A stretch of 64,000 bases of DNA from contig JACONQ010000002.1 of the NCBI GenBank assembly GCA_014281115.1, positions 1,364,001-1,428,000 on the forward strand. The letters run 5' to 3'. This document shows positions 11,660-22,367 of this stretch, in pieces. This DNA is from Laburnicola sp. R22_1 (Eukaryota > Ascomycota > Dothideomycetes > Pleosporales > Didymosphaeriaceae). The notes under the pieces were generated by a model that ran no database searches, was not told where the DNA came from, and saw nothing but the letters and a program-made list of their open reading frames with translations. The stretch's first letter is position 1, and every line of letters starts with the position of its first letter. The position numbers and the translations under genes were made by a program.

Positions 11660-11905
11660 TACTATTTTTTAATCCTTTTTATTAATATCTTAAAACCCTT
11701 TTTTGTGTATATAATAGTAGAAGGAATAACTATTATTATTATAATATTGTTATTAGAAAAACCTCCTATCTTACTACTTTACCTTTTTTAATGCGTTTTT
11801 AGTATACCTATAGCTTTTTCTTACAGCGTTATACTATATACTAAAAGGTCTGCAATATTTCTCTTTCTAATTAGAAACCTCTTAGTTATAAAAAAATCAT
11901 ACTAT
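11660..11905 (+). repeat. Repeat D end interrupted by repeat A
   Basis: The D sequence runs up to TTATTAGAAA, is split by the A copy at 11760-11869, and resumes ATTAGAAACCTCTTAGT followed by an A-rich stretch. The A insertion is therefore younger than this D copy. Confidence 0.8.
11760..11869 (+). repeat. Repeat A, 110-bp copy with 8-bp target-site duplication, inside repeat D
   Basis: ATTAGAAA flanks it at 11752-11759 and 11870-11877. Near full length, ending TTTCTCTTTCTA. Confidence 0.8.
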
Positions 11906-11924
11906 TTTTTATATATGTGTATTA

Positions 11925-12780
11925 TTAATTAACTACTTAGGAGTAGAATAATAAAGACTTTTATCTTAAAAATTATAATAAAGAAAGCAAAGCCTCTTAT
12001 TTAGTAATTAAAAGGAGCGTAAAAATAATTTTTTATATATTTTTAGTTATTACTTAGGTAAAATAAGTATATAGTATTAATTATAATTACCTTTTTATAC
12101 TATTTTTAATTACTAAGTAAAAGATTCTATTTTTTTAATATTTTTTAAAATAAAAGCCTTTAAATTTTTATTTTTAGATAGTTAATTAATACTATATAGT
12201 GGTATTTTAATCTATTTAGAAATAGAATAATAAAGACTCTTATTTTAAATAATAATAAAAATAAAGTCTTCTACTTAGTAAATAAAAAGAAAATAAATAT
12301 AATGTGACGTTACATTAACTATCTAGAGGTAGCACGACAAAGGCTTTTATCTTAAATAACATAATAAAAAAAGCAGAGCCTCTTGCTTAGTAATTAAAAA
12401 GAGCGTAAAAAAGGTAGTAATTATAAAAAAAGCGCGTTCGAACTACTAAGCGATCTTGGCGATCTTGGCGCGCAAAATAAATATAATACTACTTTATTTA
12501 GTAGTCATAATAGCTATAAATATACTTTTTTATAATTACCTTTTATACTCTTTTTATTTACTTAGTACAGAGCTTTACTTTTTTATCATATTTTTAAAAT
12601 AAAAGTCTTTATTATTCTACTTCTAGATAGTTAATTTAATAATATATAGCTATATATATATTAAATTAACTACCTAGAGATAAAATAATAAAGGCTTTTA
12701 TCTTAAAAATATAATAAAAAAGTAGAGCCCTCTACTTAGTAATTAAAAAGAGTGTAAATATATAAATTATAAAAAAGTGA
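11925..12780. repeat. Cluster of six repeat B copies
   Basis: Approximate copies: 11,925-12,035 (minus), 12,065-12,195 (plus), 12,200-12,300 (minus), 12,304-12,475 (minus, with the GCGCG head), 12,527-12,650 (plus), 12,656-12,780 (minus). Each has the TAATTACTAAG and AAGATAAAAG landmarks in the stated orientation. Neighbours in opposite orientation would form hairpins. Confidence 0.75.
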
Positions 12781-12910
12781 TATATAGCTATAAATAATTT
12801 TTATAGAATAGTATTAGTAGTTATTATTATAGTTAGTATTAGTAATATGAGTAATATAAAATAGACTTTATAAACTAGCTAGTGCTATACTATAAGTAAT
12901 AGTATATATA

Positions 12911-13028
12911 GTTTAATTTTTTTGTAACTAAGAGGTTTCTAATAAAAATATTATAATAATAGTAGTTATTTCTTCTACTATTATAGATATAGAAAAGTAT
13001 TTTAACATAGTGTTAATAAAAAGGAGTT
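12911..13028 (-). repeat. Repeat D, 118-bp 5'-truncated copy with 12-bp target-site duplication
   Basis: ATAGTATATATA flanks it at 12899-12910 and 13029-13040. On the minus strand it ends CTCTTAGTTAC followed by an A-rich tail. Confidence 0.75.
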
Positions 13029-13629
13029 ATAGTATATATATATAATTTAGTAAAATAGCTATTTATATTTATAATAAAAATATAAAATAAATATTATATA
13101 CTAACTAAATTACCTATGTAAAAAGCTATTAAATTAACTACTAAAGTAATATTTTAGTTAAGTTTTAAACTTAAGAAAAGAGCCAAGCAATTTAACACCC
13201 GGGGCAAACCTTGCAGGAGACTGGATAGCTTCTCCGGTGCACAAAAATGTGCTCTCATTCGTTCCTCCGGGGAATGGATCACTGACGCGCACGACTCCCC
13301 CATTTGCGCATGCTGACTAGTCCTTATTAGGAAATGCTGGGACAATCTGTTTGAGCGGCCGTCGATTCCCGTCTCGTCAAGCTCCGTCCAGGCCTCAAGC
13401 TTCCGCGTCGACACCCGTTCAATGTTGCCGTAAAAACTCGCCCAAGAAACCACCACCAAAGAAATGGCTGGCCCGGATCCCAGATCCAGAAGACTCGTGA
13501 TTGTGACACACAACTTTAAGGTTCGAATCCGGCAGGATAGCTCGAAGGGTGGGTACTTCACCAGCGTGGAGACACCGTTAACGTCAGTCGTTGGATTTCA
13601 CACGCTGCCTGTCATTTTCCGTTGCATGA

Positions 13630-14850
13630 ATGTCGGCCAACGACACCCAAAGCTCTGGCAGTGCGGACCTGCCTCACGATAGCCGGGGGCCAGCCCTTCT
13701 CGCAGTGTTTTGGTCTTCGGTGGGCGTTCCTGCTATTTTCTTGGCCCTTCGCGTGTATTGCAAGAAAAAGAAGAAGTGTGCGTTGTGGTGGGATGACTAC
13801 ATTGCATTAGCCTCATGGGTAAGTCAGTTACTGTCTGAAGATGTAGCCAGGAAAAGCTAACCAGCCCAGCTGTCCCTGGCCATCTTTACCTGCATCGAGA
13901 CTTATATAGTTGTCGAACTCCAGTACGGAGCTCGCGACTGGGACATTCTTCCTGGAAACCTCGCACGCGCAGCGAAGGTAGCAGCGGGCGCGTTTCCGTT
14001 CATCATCCTGGCCATCATGGGTAGTAAAACCTCTTTCGCCCTTACTCTATTACGAATCGCAGTCGGATGGAAGAGATGGCTGGTGTGGGGTTTAATCGTC
14101 ACAACCAATGTCTTCCTTGGGTTCACTATCATCATCTACTACATACAGTGCACCCCTGTGCAAGCCTTATGGGATATTGCAGTGGAGGGGAAATGCTGGG
14201 ACCGGAACATCGCAATGATTTATCACATTTTTTCATCAGGTAAGCTTCCTTTCCCGCGTGCAGTGTGAATTTGGATGTTCGCTAAGACTATACTAGCCTG
14301 GGCCTCGCTGGTCGACCTTGCTTTGGTGTTCGTGGCATGGAAGATCATTTTGGGTTTGCGGCTGTTAGGAAGGGAGAAATGGGGTGTCGCCATAGCCATG
14401 AGTATGGGCATCTTGTAAGTGCGCCCTTGGAAGTCTGTCGGGGTGATCAAGCTGACTTGATTAGTGCTTCTGCCGCGTCCACAATAAAAACGGCTCAACT
14501 TCATCTGTTGGCTTCGCTAAGCACCTGTGAGTTCTCATCTACATAGCATCACCAATCTTCTTGATTTGTGGCTAACTGGATTGCTAGACGACGCTGTTCC
14601 TGTCTTTTACTGGGGTCCTCTCGAGATCGCCACCACACTGATCGCCGCTTCCATTCCGGCCCTTCGCCTCTTGATTAAAGATATCCGCAGACCCGCTCAA
14701 CAAGATCAGGAAGCTAACGGGGCAACAAACGCGATAACGCAATCTCAAGATAGCACGGAGTTTCTTTATATAACCAGGCTGAGGAGTCATAACCCTCTCA
14801 TTCCTGCGGTCACTGAGATAGAGACCACAACCAACGGGTCAAATGTCTAG
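13630..14850 (+). CDS. PTH11-like / fungal rhodopsin-domain seven-helix membrane protein
   Basis: Proposed exons 13630-13818, 13870-14239, 14297-14414, 14465-14526 and 14588-14850 give 333 residues. All four introns are 50-61 nt, GTAAGT/GTAAGC/GTGAGT to AG, and three have a GCTAA(C/G)-type branch site. Family marks: helix 1 after RGPALL, WWDDY at residues 53-57, a QYGARDWD-type loop, later helices around FIILAIMGSKTSFALTLLRI and IIIYYIQCTPVQALWD, and helix 7 in YWGPLEIATTLIAASIPALR. It then has a polar cytosolic tail. There is no N-terminal CFEM domain. Members of this family are plasma-membrane proteins; Pth11 in Magnaporthe senses surfaces, but the ligand of this one is unknown. It points tail-to-tail at a decayed relative at 15125-16501. 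Confidence 0.85.
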
Positions 14851-15124
14851 AGAGATTGTGGCAAGGAAAAGTGCATAGGAGTATATGTAACGGTCATGCT
14901 GAAGTAGTCTAATAAGCTGACCGCTTGGTCGTTGAAGCTAGGCAGATCCAATAGGCATTTTCACGAGGTGTTTCGGACATTCATTCATTCGTATCCGTTT
15001 ATAGTCAATCCAAACTTTTACAGATTATGAGACTTAACATCACAAACCACGGTACCTTGGTTAGGAAGAACCTCACTCTAAATACAAGTCATTGTTAAAT
15101 TTCTAACGTGTCGACTTAGTTATC
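14851..15124. other. Convergent intergenic spacer
   Basis: About 275 bp between two tail-to-tail membrane-protein genes. It presumably holds both 3' UTRs; no feature stands out. Confidence 0.6.
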
Positions 15125-16501
15125 TCACTGGTGGCGAGTCTGTGAGGTTCCCGTGGTATCGACCACTGTCTCCCGGCGCACATGTATTCCAGTTAGGTCT
15201 TGCTCTTCCCCTCTACCTGAAGGCCCCCAGGCATTTGGGTCGCACGAAATAATGGTATGAACACCTGCTGGAACCTCTCTGAGGTCGTCATGCATATAAT
15301 CATCCAGCTGACCATTCTCGGAATCTGCCAGTTGATGTGTCGAGCTAGAGTCGTCGGCTTTCCTTCCCTCCTCTGTTTTGGTAATCGTGGTCAATCTGAT
15401 GGCATTGCTTGGCCGACTAATACGCTGGCCGGTGCTAGCAGAGCTGGGGAACAAATCGGGAGTTATGCGGTGAATGACTGGTCGTAGCAACGGACAACAG
15501 CCTAGAGGAAATGCGTCAGCGAATGCCTTTGGCATAATAAACTTGAATAGTGATTTTATTACCAGAGACAACGGCAACGTTGACTTCGACCGCGCCCCAG
15601 GTGGTGAACAGGGCGTAGTCGTATGGCAATTGCGACGCATCGGCCGGCCAATGGATCAGCATATACAGCACGATGCATGAGGCGGTGCAGACACTGTGGT
15701 CGGAATTAGTGTCTGTCATACGACGATGAATCGGAGAATCTCACATGGTACCGAGCAGAAAGAAACCAGCAACGGCGAGTTTTTGTCGGAAGCGCAAGCG
15801 GAGCTTGAACACCGGCACCATAGGAAGAACCAGAATGGCGATATCCAACAAAAATGGGTAGTGACAGTGCTAAGAAAGAACTTGTCGATGTCGAGATTGC
15901 AGGCCGCATTCGTGATAGTTTTATCCCAGATTGCACGTGTAGGAACGCAACGGAAGGTCAGCAGAAAAGTCCGTAAGATCCACCATATTGCCGAAGATGC
16001 CAACAGCACAAGATGGGGATCCGAATGATTGAACGCTTGAATAGTCGCCAGTAGAACGATAAGATAGATATCTTCGAAGAAGCCAGCGAAGAGGCATAGC
16101 AATGCGAATGGAGGAAATCGAGCAGCCTAAGGTGGTACAGTATATTCTCTCGAGCAGCTACGTCGAGAGAATCGGGCATGAGCTTTCCAAGATACCAGTG
16201 CCGAGCCCCTACAAGGTTATTGTTAACGATCCAGACGTGATCTGGCAAGGTTCGTCATGGAGTCATTTACATTCCATCAAGATGGCGCAGTAGCCGGTCG
16301 CAAAGATCTGTCATATCAGCATACAGCCTTAACTAAGAGGAAGGGAGAGCACCTTACAAAAGCTGAGACAGAAAAGTAATCATCGAACCACCAGTTAATC
16401 CGTGTTATTCGTCGTGCAGTCACTCGCATAATCAGCGTTACTAGGGCCGCAAACCAAGTTACACCAATACCGACGAAAACGTTGATCTGGAGCCCAGCCA
16501 T
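15125..16501 (-). pseudogene. PTH11-like membrane protein with single-base frame changes
   Basis: On the minus strand, exons 16501-16358, 16307-16271, 16208-15563 and 15501-15125 have good introns (50, 62, 61 nt). Family marks: helix 1 in VTWFAALVTLIMRV, WWFDDYFSV, YCAILMEWARHW across two introns, SILSFYWRLF, FRCVPTRAIWD, YDYALFTTWGAVEVNVAVVSG and CCPLLRPVIHRI, then a polar tail. The third exon changes frame at least three times: after IRIPI near 16,010, in a T-run near 15,850, and near 15,715-15,770. Each is repaired by one added base, two of them in short homopolymers. No RIP-type stop is needed to explain it. Either the gene is dead by small deletions, or the assembly has indel errors here. 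Confidence 0.75.
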
Positions 16502-16902
16502 AGTATGAGGTTGCTAAGAGTGGGAAGTGAAACACTTCTAACAAGAGTCAAAGAACTGTATGGAACTTGACGTGGACGATTTGTTTCTAGGCGCGAACTT
16601 TGCCCTCTTTATATGCCAGGCAGCGTGTTGTTAAGTCATGGCTGTCAGATCGCATCTCCTCTAGGTCAAAATACAGCCACATCGTTGGACATCTGGACCT
16701 GGTAACTAACGAACGTGGTTGACAGAGGAAGTGCGCCTCAAGCCACTAGGTCGCAAAACCGTGCCATGTGTGGTGCGATGTTCAGCCATTCGTGTCCGTG
16801 CCCCAAATAAAATAGCCAATGTGTCCGTACACCGTACGGGCAAGGGCACCTAAGGGTGTTGAAGTTTCAATATTGCCGCATAATAGTATTATATAGGGAT
16901 TA
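16502..16902. other. Upstream region of the PTH11-like pseudogene and edge of a decayed repeat
   Basis: Balanced DNA up to about 16,790, then the sequence GTGTTGAAGTTTCAATATTGCC, which belongs to a repeat also present near 50,765 and 57,400. E2 is inserted in that repeat. Confidence 0.6.
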
Positions 16903-17332
16903 ACGTACTTTGCACTCGAGTCGATCATTCCATCGAGTCGATCACTTTGCCAAGACCCCACCAAGTTCTGTACTATTCACGATAGTACAGAGTCAACACG
17001 AACTATTTTCAATAGTCCAAATAGGCCAATCTATTCAGAATCTACTTCTACAGGCTGCCTACAGGTTGTTTTGTTATGCGCAGGCTTGTCGCAGTGTCCA
17101 CAGCGCTGTTAAGCAGATTCGCCTCTATCAGCGCGCACCCTCTTCTTCGCCTTTTGCCCATCACTACGCGCCCCAAACTCCTTTAGAGTGGCCAGCCGCT
17201 GGCCCTCTTCAGCTATAAGGACTCCTTCACGCTGTACTCGCTTTCTTTTATGCGATTTACGTCGCGTGGCGGCCTTATTAGTAGCTTAAAGTTCAGCGTT
17301 ACGTTTAGTTATCAACACCAAAGAATGCCCTA

Positions 17333-19444
17333 ACGTGTCTGTGCGCGTGCCGAGCCACTTCGCGTGACGAGCTACCCAACACCATATCAGCTTATGCAAA
17401 AATGAAGCTATAGAGCCACCCACAATTAATATTATTACAGGATTTTCTAGAGAGGCACTAAATAGATCCTTGCAATTAATTTGCACTATTTATATCTATC
17501 TGGAAGCTTAACATTACGGCCGCGACGTGTAGAGATGGTTAGGGTAGCAGATGCGCCCTCTAAGGACTCCTTAACATCTAAAGCATTAATAACACGTTTC
17601 TAATATTTTCTACTCTATAGAGATGGCTAAGAGGCCTTCCTCTTACCCTTTTTAGATAACTGTAGAGCTTTTTTTACGTCGCGGGCAGACTTCTGGGCAG
17701 CGCGCTAAGCTGCCTTTTTAGCTCTCTCCTTCTCTCTTGCCTCCTTCGCTGCCTCTCGCGCAGCACGCTTTTCCTGCTAGATTTTCTCCTTGTATAGTCT
17801 AGCTACCTTCTTTAGCTCTGCTGTCTCTGCTTTTTAAAGCTGCTGCTCCTTATCCTCCTACTCCTTAATAGATTAACGGACACGTGCCTCTCTTACCTTC
17901 CTAGGTAACCAGAACACTGACCCACTGTGATACTACTTACGCTGTTAGAAATCTAGAGCTTTGCCCTTCTTCTTACGCTTCTGCTTTATAGATAGTGCCT
18001 CCCTAAGCCTATTAATATCGTGGTGGAGTAGCTCATTTTAAACAGATAGATAGTGGAGCGATTAACAAAGCTTCTGCGTATCCTTACTACTCTGATCCTT
18101 AACTGCAGAGCGTACGAGCCTATCCACCTTTCTCTAATCATAATCGCTCAGTAGGGATGAGGAGCTTTCTCTTAATTCTTGAGATCTAGTGAATCTATCG
18201 AGGATTGGATCAGGATCAGGTGGTGATATGCCTGTTGCTCTAAAAGAGCTAAGGATTGTTAATTCCTTAAAGGAGGCCTGCCATGCCTTCCAGAATAGTG
18301 GAAAGAACTTGCTCTTCTTAATAGAAACTAGGCCTTGGCCTGCGTTAAGGTATTTCGAGAGCTTAGCTAAGTAGGTAGTTAATAGAGGCTTGAACATTGT
18401 AACGTTAAGTGGCTGAAGCGTATAAGTTAAATAAGGAGGTAGGATAGCAAGTAGAATCCTATGCTTATCACAGTAGTCGATAAAATCCATTATAATGTGG
18501 GATCTATAGCCGTCTAGGATTAGAAGCTAATATGCTTGTTAAGTCTTCTCTTTTATACAGCAATCGAATATCTGTTTAAGCCAGGCAAGACCAATATTAT
18601 TATTCGTCTAGCTAGAGGGTAATAAGGTGATAAAGACTTTATATTCTTCTGCCGTAATATCTTCTATCTAGGCTAATTAGATGCCTTTGTTAGCAGCCTT
18701 ATAGATTAGGCTAGAAGGCAGAGCAGATCTATTAGCGCATATACATGCTAGAAGCGTGATCCACGCGCGGTTTCTATCCTAGAGTAATGCCCTAACCTCC
18801 TTCTTCTCCCACATTCGTCAGCTAAATATTCTCTTTAATCTGCTAACAACACTAATTATAAAGCCTTTCTCATCCATATTGTAGGTATAACAAGGATCTA
18901 TTTAATATTAATTAATCTTGTTATGTAGGAGCTGAAAGTAGAGGCGATATTTATCTTCTAAATTAGCTTTGTGGCGATTGCTGTCCATACCAACTATCTA
19001 TTGCGAGATAAGATAAATGCTGTGTTAGTTAATAAAGCGGGTAACCCAGCTCTCGCTAACTGCCTTCTTGGCTACTATAGAGGCGAAATTTCGTACTATC
19101 TCCCTAGTAGGTGGTATATGTCTCTCTGTGAGTCCTTTAATATATTTTACAAGCTCCTGCTCTTGCTATGGGTTAAGTTTCTGCTAGTTAATATTCTTGG
19201 CTTTATTTGATGCCTAAACGCACTTATGTCTTCGGGATAACGTAGTTCGATCTACACCGTAGGTGGCAGCAATATTTCTGTTCGAAAATAATTCCCCTAG
19301 ATTTAAAGATTTAATAGCTGCAATCGTATCCTTAATTGCCCCCATACTAGTGGAGTTATAACGCGTCAAATTCAGGCGATTATTTAGTGTTTTGGTGTTG
19401 GGTGGCTTGGCACGCGAAGTGGCTCGACACGCGCACAGACACGT
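17333..19444 (-). mobile_element. E2n: pogo-like transposon, 2,112 bp, nested in E2
   Basis: TIRs of about 50 bp start ACGTGTCTGTGCGCGTG at the left and end CACGCGCACAGACACGT at the right. The duplicated TA is at 17331-17332 and 19445-19446. Its 17-bp TIR units are TGTGCGCGTGCCGAGCC (17340-17356) and ACTTCGCGTGACGAGCT (17357-17373). It is a different family from E2, larger, with a transposase lacking the zinc knuckle. Confidence 0.93.
17486..19345 (-). pseudogene. E2n transposase (DDE, pogo-like), 619 codons with RIP-type stops
   Basis: One frame from ATG (complement of 19343-19345) to TAG (17486-17488), with scattered TAG/TGA codons. The N-terminus has a helix-turn-helix (NIAATYGVDRTTLSRRH). 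The catalytic core keeps D158 in YNMDEKGF and D278 in LLILDGYRSH; the third site, 314, is N in LQPLNV, with DD35D spacing. The longest clean stretch is 18134-18490. The C-terminal third is a long charged, Ala/Lys/Glu-rich region likely to form a coiled coil (KEKIxQEKRAAREAAKE), then a basic tail (TRRGRNVKLPDRYK). A start codon further upstream, within the E2 flank, would make a false fusion and was not used. Confidence 0.88.
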
Positions 19445-21070
19445 TATTAGCTTAGCGCCTTTAACGAGCTTTTCCACCGCCTTAACCATATAAGTTAGGG
19501 AACTATCTACATACCTTTAAATCCTCTACTTAACCAGCGTCGATTGCGACCCAAGTTCTATACTATTTCGCGGAGTTTGCGACTCCTATGTACTATCGCG
19601 AATAGTACAAAGTGGAGGCGTACGCAGGCGGATATTAAGCTGCGATATCACAACTTCTGGGTTGTGGGACACTAGGCCAGCACCTTAAAAGCCACCTTTA
19701 ATATTACTTTTAGTAATTAAAGCCTTAAAAGCAGCAATAAAGCAAGATAGAAACTTAATTTTAGTGATGTGCGTAATGTGGTTACGTATTAGATTCTTAG
19801 CTTAGCGCCTATACGCCTTCTTTAACGGCGTAAAACAACTCACATTAAGTGGCTATAAGAGATGCAATAAATGTAAAGGCATATAGAGAGTAATAATATT
19901 ACTCTTTTTGTAGTAATTCTAGAATTTAAGCGAGTTATAACTTTCGTGGCTATTAATAATAAGTAAATATACTTTACTAGTAGTACGCCTCTTTATATAC
20001 TTATTAAAGTGCTTTAGCCATTATAGACTAAGCTTATTTATTATCTAGCCGTTCTTAGAGACTATAATAACCTAATTATAAGGTAGATTCTTCTCCTTAT
20101 ACTAGGCAAAGAGGTAGTGCTTACTTCTAAAGATAATAAAGGATGAAATCTACTACCCTATTACGTTAATGTCTTAAATAACTATTATCCACTTCCTATT
20201 ACCCTACTACACCTACTTTAGCTATTCTTAATACTTAGAGTCTATAACTACTACTCTAGGTAATATTATACCTATTATAAAGCCAGACTCGTTAAAATTA
20301 TAGGTATTCTTATTTAGAATACTATACTTAGTCTTTATATTCTCCACAAGCTAGAACTAGCCTTATATTACCTTAGGATCCTTCTAGAGAGCTTTCTTAT
20401 AGTCGTACTTTTAATTAAACTTAACTTAAAGCTTTGGCTAGCGCTTAACAAAGTTATAAGGCTACTTCTAGCTAACTAGCTTATAGTAGCGTACAGCTAG
20501 TAAAGAATCGGCCATATCTTTTATAGCATTAAGCTGGGGTAGAAATTCTCGCGCGTTTAGATCGAGTATATGCTACATAATTACCTACTCCTCTCTTATA
20601 GTAAGTCTTAATTTATTAGGTATACAGTTGCGTCTAAATATCTTTCTAGTGCGTTAGTTACTAAGTGTACTTTAAGAGACGTTATAGAGGGCTGTAGCGC
20701 ATCACTAAGAAAGTGTCGCGTCTCATTTAATAGCCTAGATTGTAAGCTATATACGCGCTTCTTTTCACGCTAGTAGTTTATTATATAGTTAAGGCATCGC
20801 GTTATACTATTACTAATAGTACGTTTTAGTAGAGTCTTGGCAAAGTAATTAACTCGATAGAATAATCGACTCGAGTGCAAAGTACGTTATATAATACCTA
20901 TACACTATAGCTTATACGCGATGGAATTTTCTTTTTTTTATTTATACCCTTTTTAAATATAAGTAATTAATACTAAAATTAGTTTTATTATACTCTATTC
21001 TTTATATATAAGGGAATAGTAGATTATATCTTTATAAAGTTAGTAAGTAAATATTATTATTATATAAAAT

Positions 21071-21180
21071 TTTACGCTCTTTTTAATTACTAATCAGAGG
21101 GCTCTGCTTATTTTATTATGTTAGTTAAGATAAAAGCCTTTATTGTCCTATCTCTAGATAGATTATTTAATGCCACACAC
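21071..21180 (+). repeat. Repeat B, 110-bp copy with 12-bp target-site duplication
   Basis: ATTATATAAAAT flanks it at 21059-21070 and 21181-21192. It starts inside the family at TTTACGCTC and ends AATGCCACACAC. Confidence 0.8.
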
Positions 21181-21429
21181 ATTATATAAAATATATAAAA
21201 ATCTATTCTTATTTATAAAAATAGTAGATTAACTCTTTTATTAAGTTAGTAAGTAGATATTACTACTATATAAGATTTAAGAGAAAATAGAGTACTAAGT
21301 ATATTACTAGTAACTATATAAATATCTAGTTTAATAATACTAATTAGAGGGGCGTATTATAGTGGGTACGAGCGTAAGACTGTCTAAGTATAGTAGAAGT
21401 CTAGATAGTAAATCTACGCCGTGGTAGGG

Positions 21430-21520
21430 AACCATAAGCGAGGATTTTAGTCTAGAAATAAGTGAAAACTTAGACTCCTTAGCGAGTTTGAATCTCGTTC
21501 TCTTTCCCTCTAGGTTTTAA
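21430..21520 (+). other. Structured, pol III-promoter-like segment
   Basis: TAGTCTAGAAA (21449-21459) matches the A-box consensus at 10 of 11 positions. GTTTGAATC (21486-21494) matches the B box at 8 of 9. The B-box segment can form a T-arm-like hairpin (GCGAG, loop TTTGAAT, CTCGT). TTTT follows at 21515-21518. I could not fold a convincing tRNA acceptor stem, so this is not called a tRNA. Confidence 0.3.
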
Positions 21521-22134
21521 ACACTAAAAACTAACCTTTATAGATAAGAAGAAAAGTAGCCTAAATAAGCTAGTATCTCTAATAATTAAGAAATCTCTAA
21601 CTATTTAAGCTAGTCTTAACTAAGTTATTAGATTAAACTTATAGGATAGAAAAGCTATTATTAGTAAGTACCTCTAATAATTAAGAAATCTCTAACTAGT
21701 TATTAATTAGTCTTAATAAGTTATTAAGATTTAAACTTATAGGACAAGAAAGTTAATTAAGGCATATTACTATCTTCTAATTTAGGAAAAACTTTATTAG
21801 AAATTTTAATTCACGCTTTAGATAGATAACAGACCACTAGTGTTAGTTTTTCCTTAACTCCCTTTAAAAAGTGCTTTTTTCACTAGGAGAAAGTGCCCCT
21901 TATCCACTTATACAATTTGCCTGTGGCTATATTTACTTTACAGAAATTTAGAAGCAATAAAAACGTTATTAATAATAATACTAAACTTTAATAAAGTGTA
22001 ACATTTTATATAACTAATCTAGTAAGTAAACTAGGTATATAATAACTACTACTACTACTATATATAAAGCTCTTACTATCTTTACTACTTTATAAGATAA
22101 TAGTAATATATCTAAATATACTAGATTATATATA

Positions 22135-22260
22135 GCGTTAATTTATCTACCTAGGGGTAGAATAACAAAGGCTTTTATCTTAAATAATATAATAAAACAA
22201 GCAGAGGCCTCTGCTTAGTAATTAAAAAGAGCGTATAATAGGTAATTAAAAAAAGCGATA
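22135..22260 (-). repeat. Repeat B copy
   Basis: Minus-strand copy with GCAGAGGCCTCTGC palindrome and the AACGC..ATATA end at the left. Boundaries approximate. Confidence 0.7.
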
Positions 22261-22367
22261 CTAGATTATATAATTAGTATATTAAAGTAATAAGAATATT
22301 AGAGAAAATACTATATAAAGAAATAAGACCTATATATTAAAAAGATAAAATTAATATAGTAAATAAT

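Larger units (their letters stand above)
11464..13189. other. RIP-like AT-rich segment 2, dense in repeat B
   Basis: Holds a D end split by repeat A, then six B copies in mixed orientation (about 11,925-12,780), then a D copy. It ends in a decayed repeat end (TTTTAGTTAAGTTTT) that also stands just left of E1 at 8,940-8,955. Confidence 0.8.
17031..20797 (-). pseudogene. E2 transposase, RIP-decayed and split by a nested transposon
   Basis: Matches the E3 transposase from its ATG (complement of 20795-20797) to its stop (17031-17033). It is interrupted by the nested element at the codons that in E3 read GAKLMGHS. The N-terminal and DDE parts (19,500-20,797) carry many stops. The C-terminal part keeps the CCHC knuckle in the form CGHCDKPAHNKTTC. 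A palindrome cluster near 19,545-19,605 corresponds to that of E3 at 48,205-48,255. Confidence 0.85.
16903..20887 (-). mobile_element. E2: pogo/Fot-like transposon with another pogo element nested inside
   Basis: TIRs start ACGTACTTTGCACTCGAG at the left and end CTCGAGTGCAAAGTACGT at the right, with TA at 16901-16902 and 20888-20889. Removing the nested element (17333-19444) and one TA leaves 1,871 bp, the exact length of E3, which has the same TIRs. The repeat it entered has empty sites near 50,813 and 57,437 (GATTATATAATAC), so the insertion is visible by comparison. The right half is much more AT-shifted than E3. Confidence 0.93.

Noticed and set aside
15474..15680. Plus-strand frames across 15,257-15,720
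   Set aside because: They are shadows of the minus-strand PTH11-like gene, which has introns and family motifs in register.
19346..19489. Extended start of the minus-strand frame at 19214-19489
   Set aside because: This part belongs to E2 and to the E2n TIR; the fused frame is an accident of nesting.
21430..21520. tRNA gene
   Set aside because: T-arm-like hairpin and box-like motifs are present, but no acceptor stem could be formed; kept only as a structured segment.
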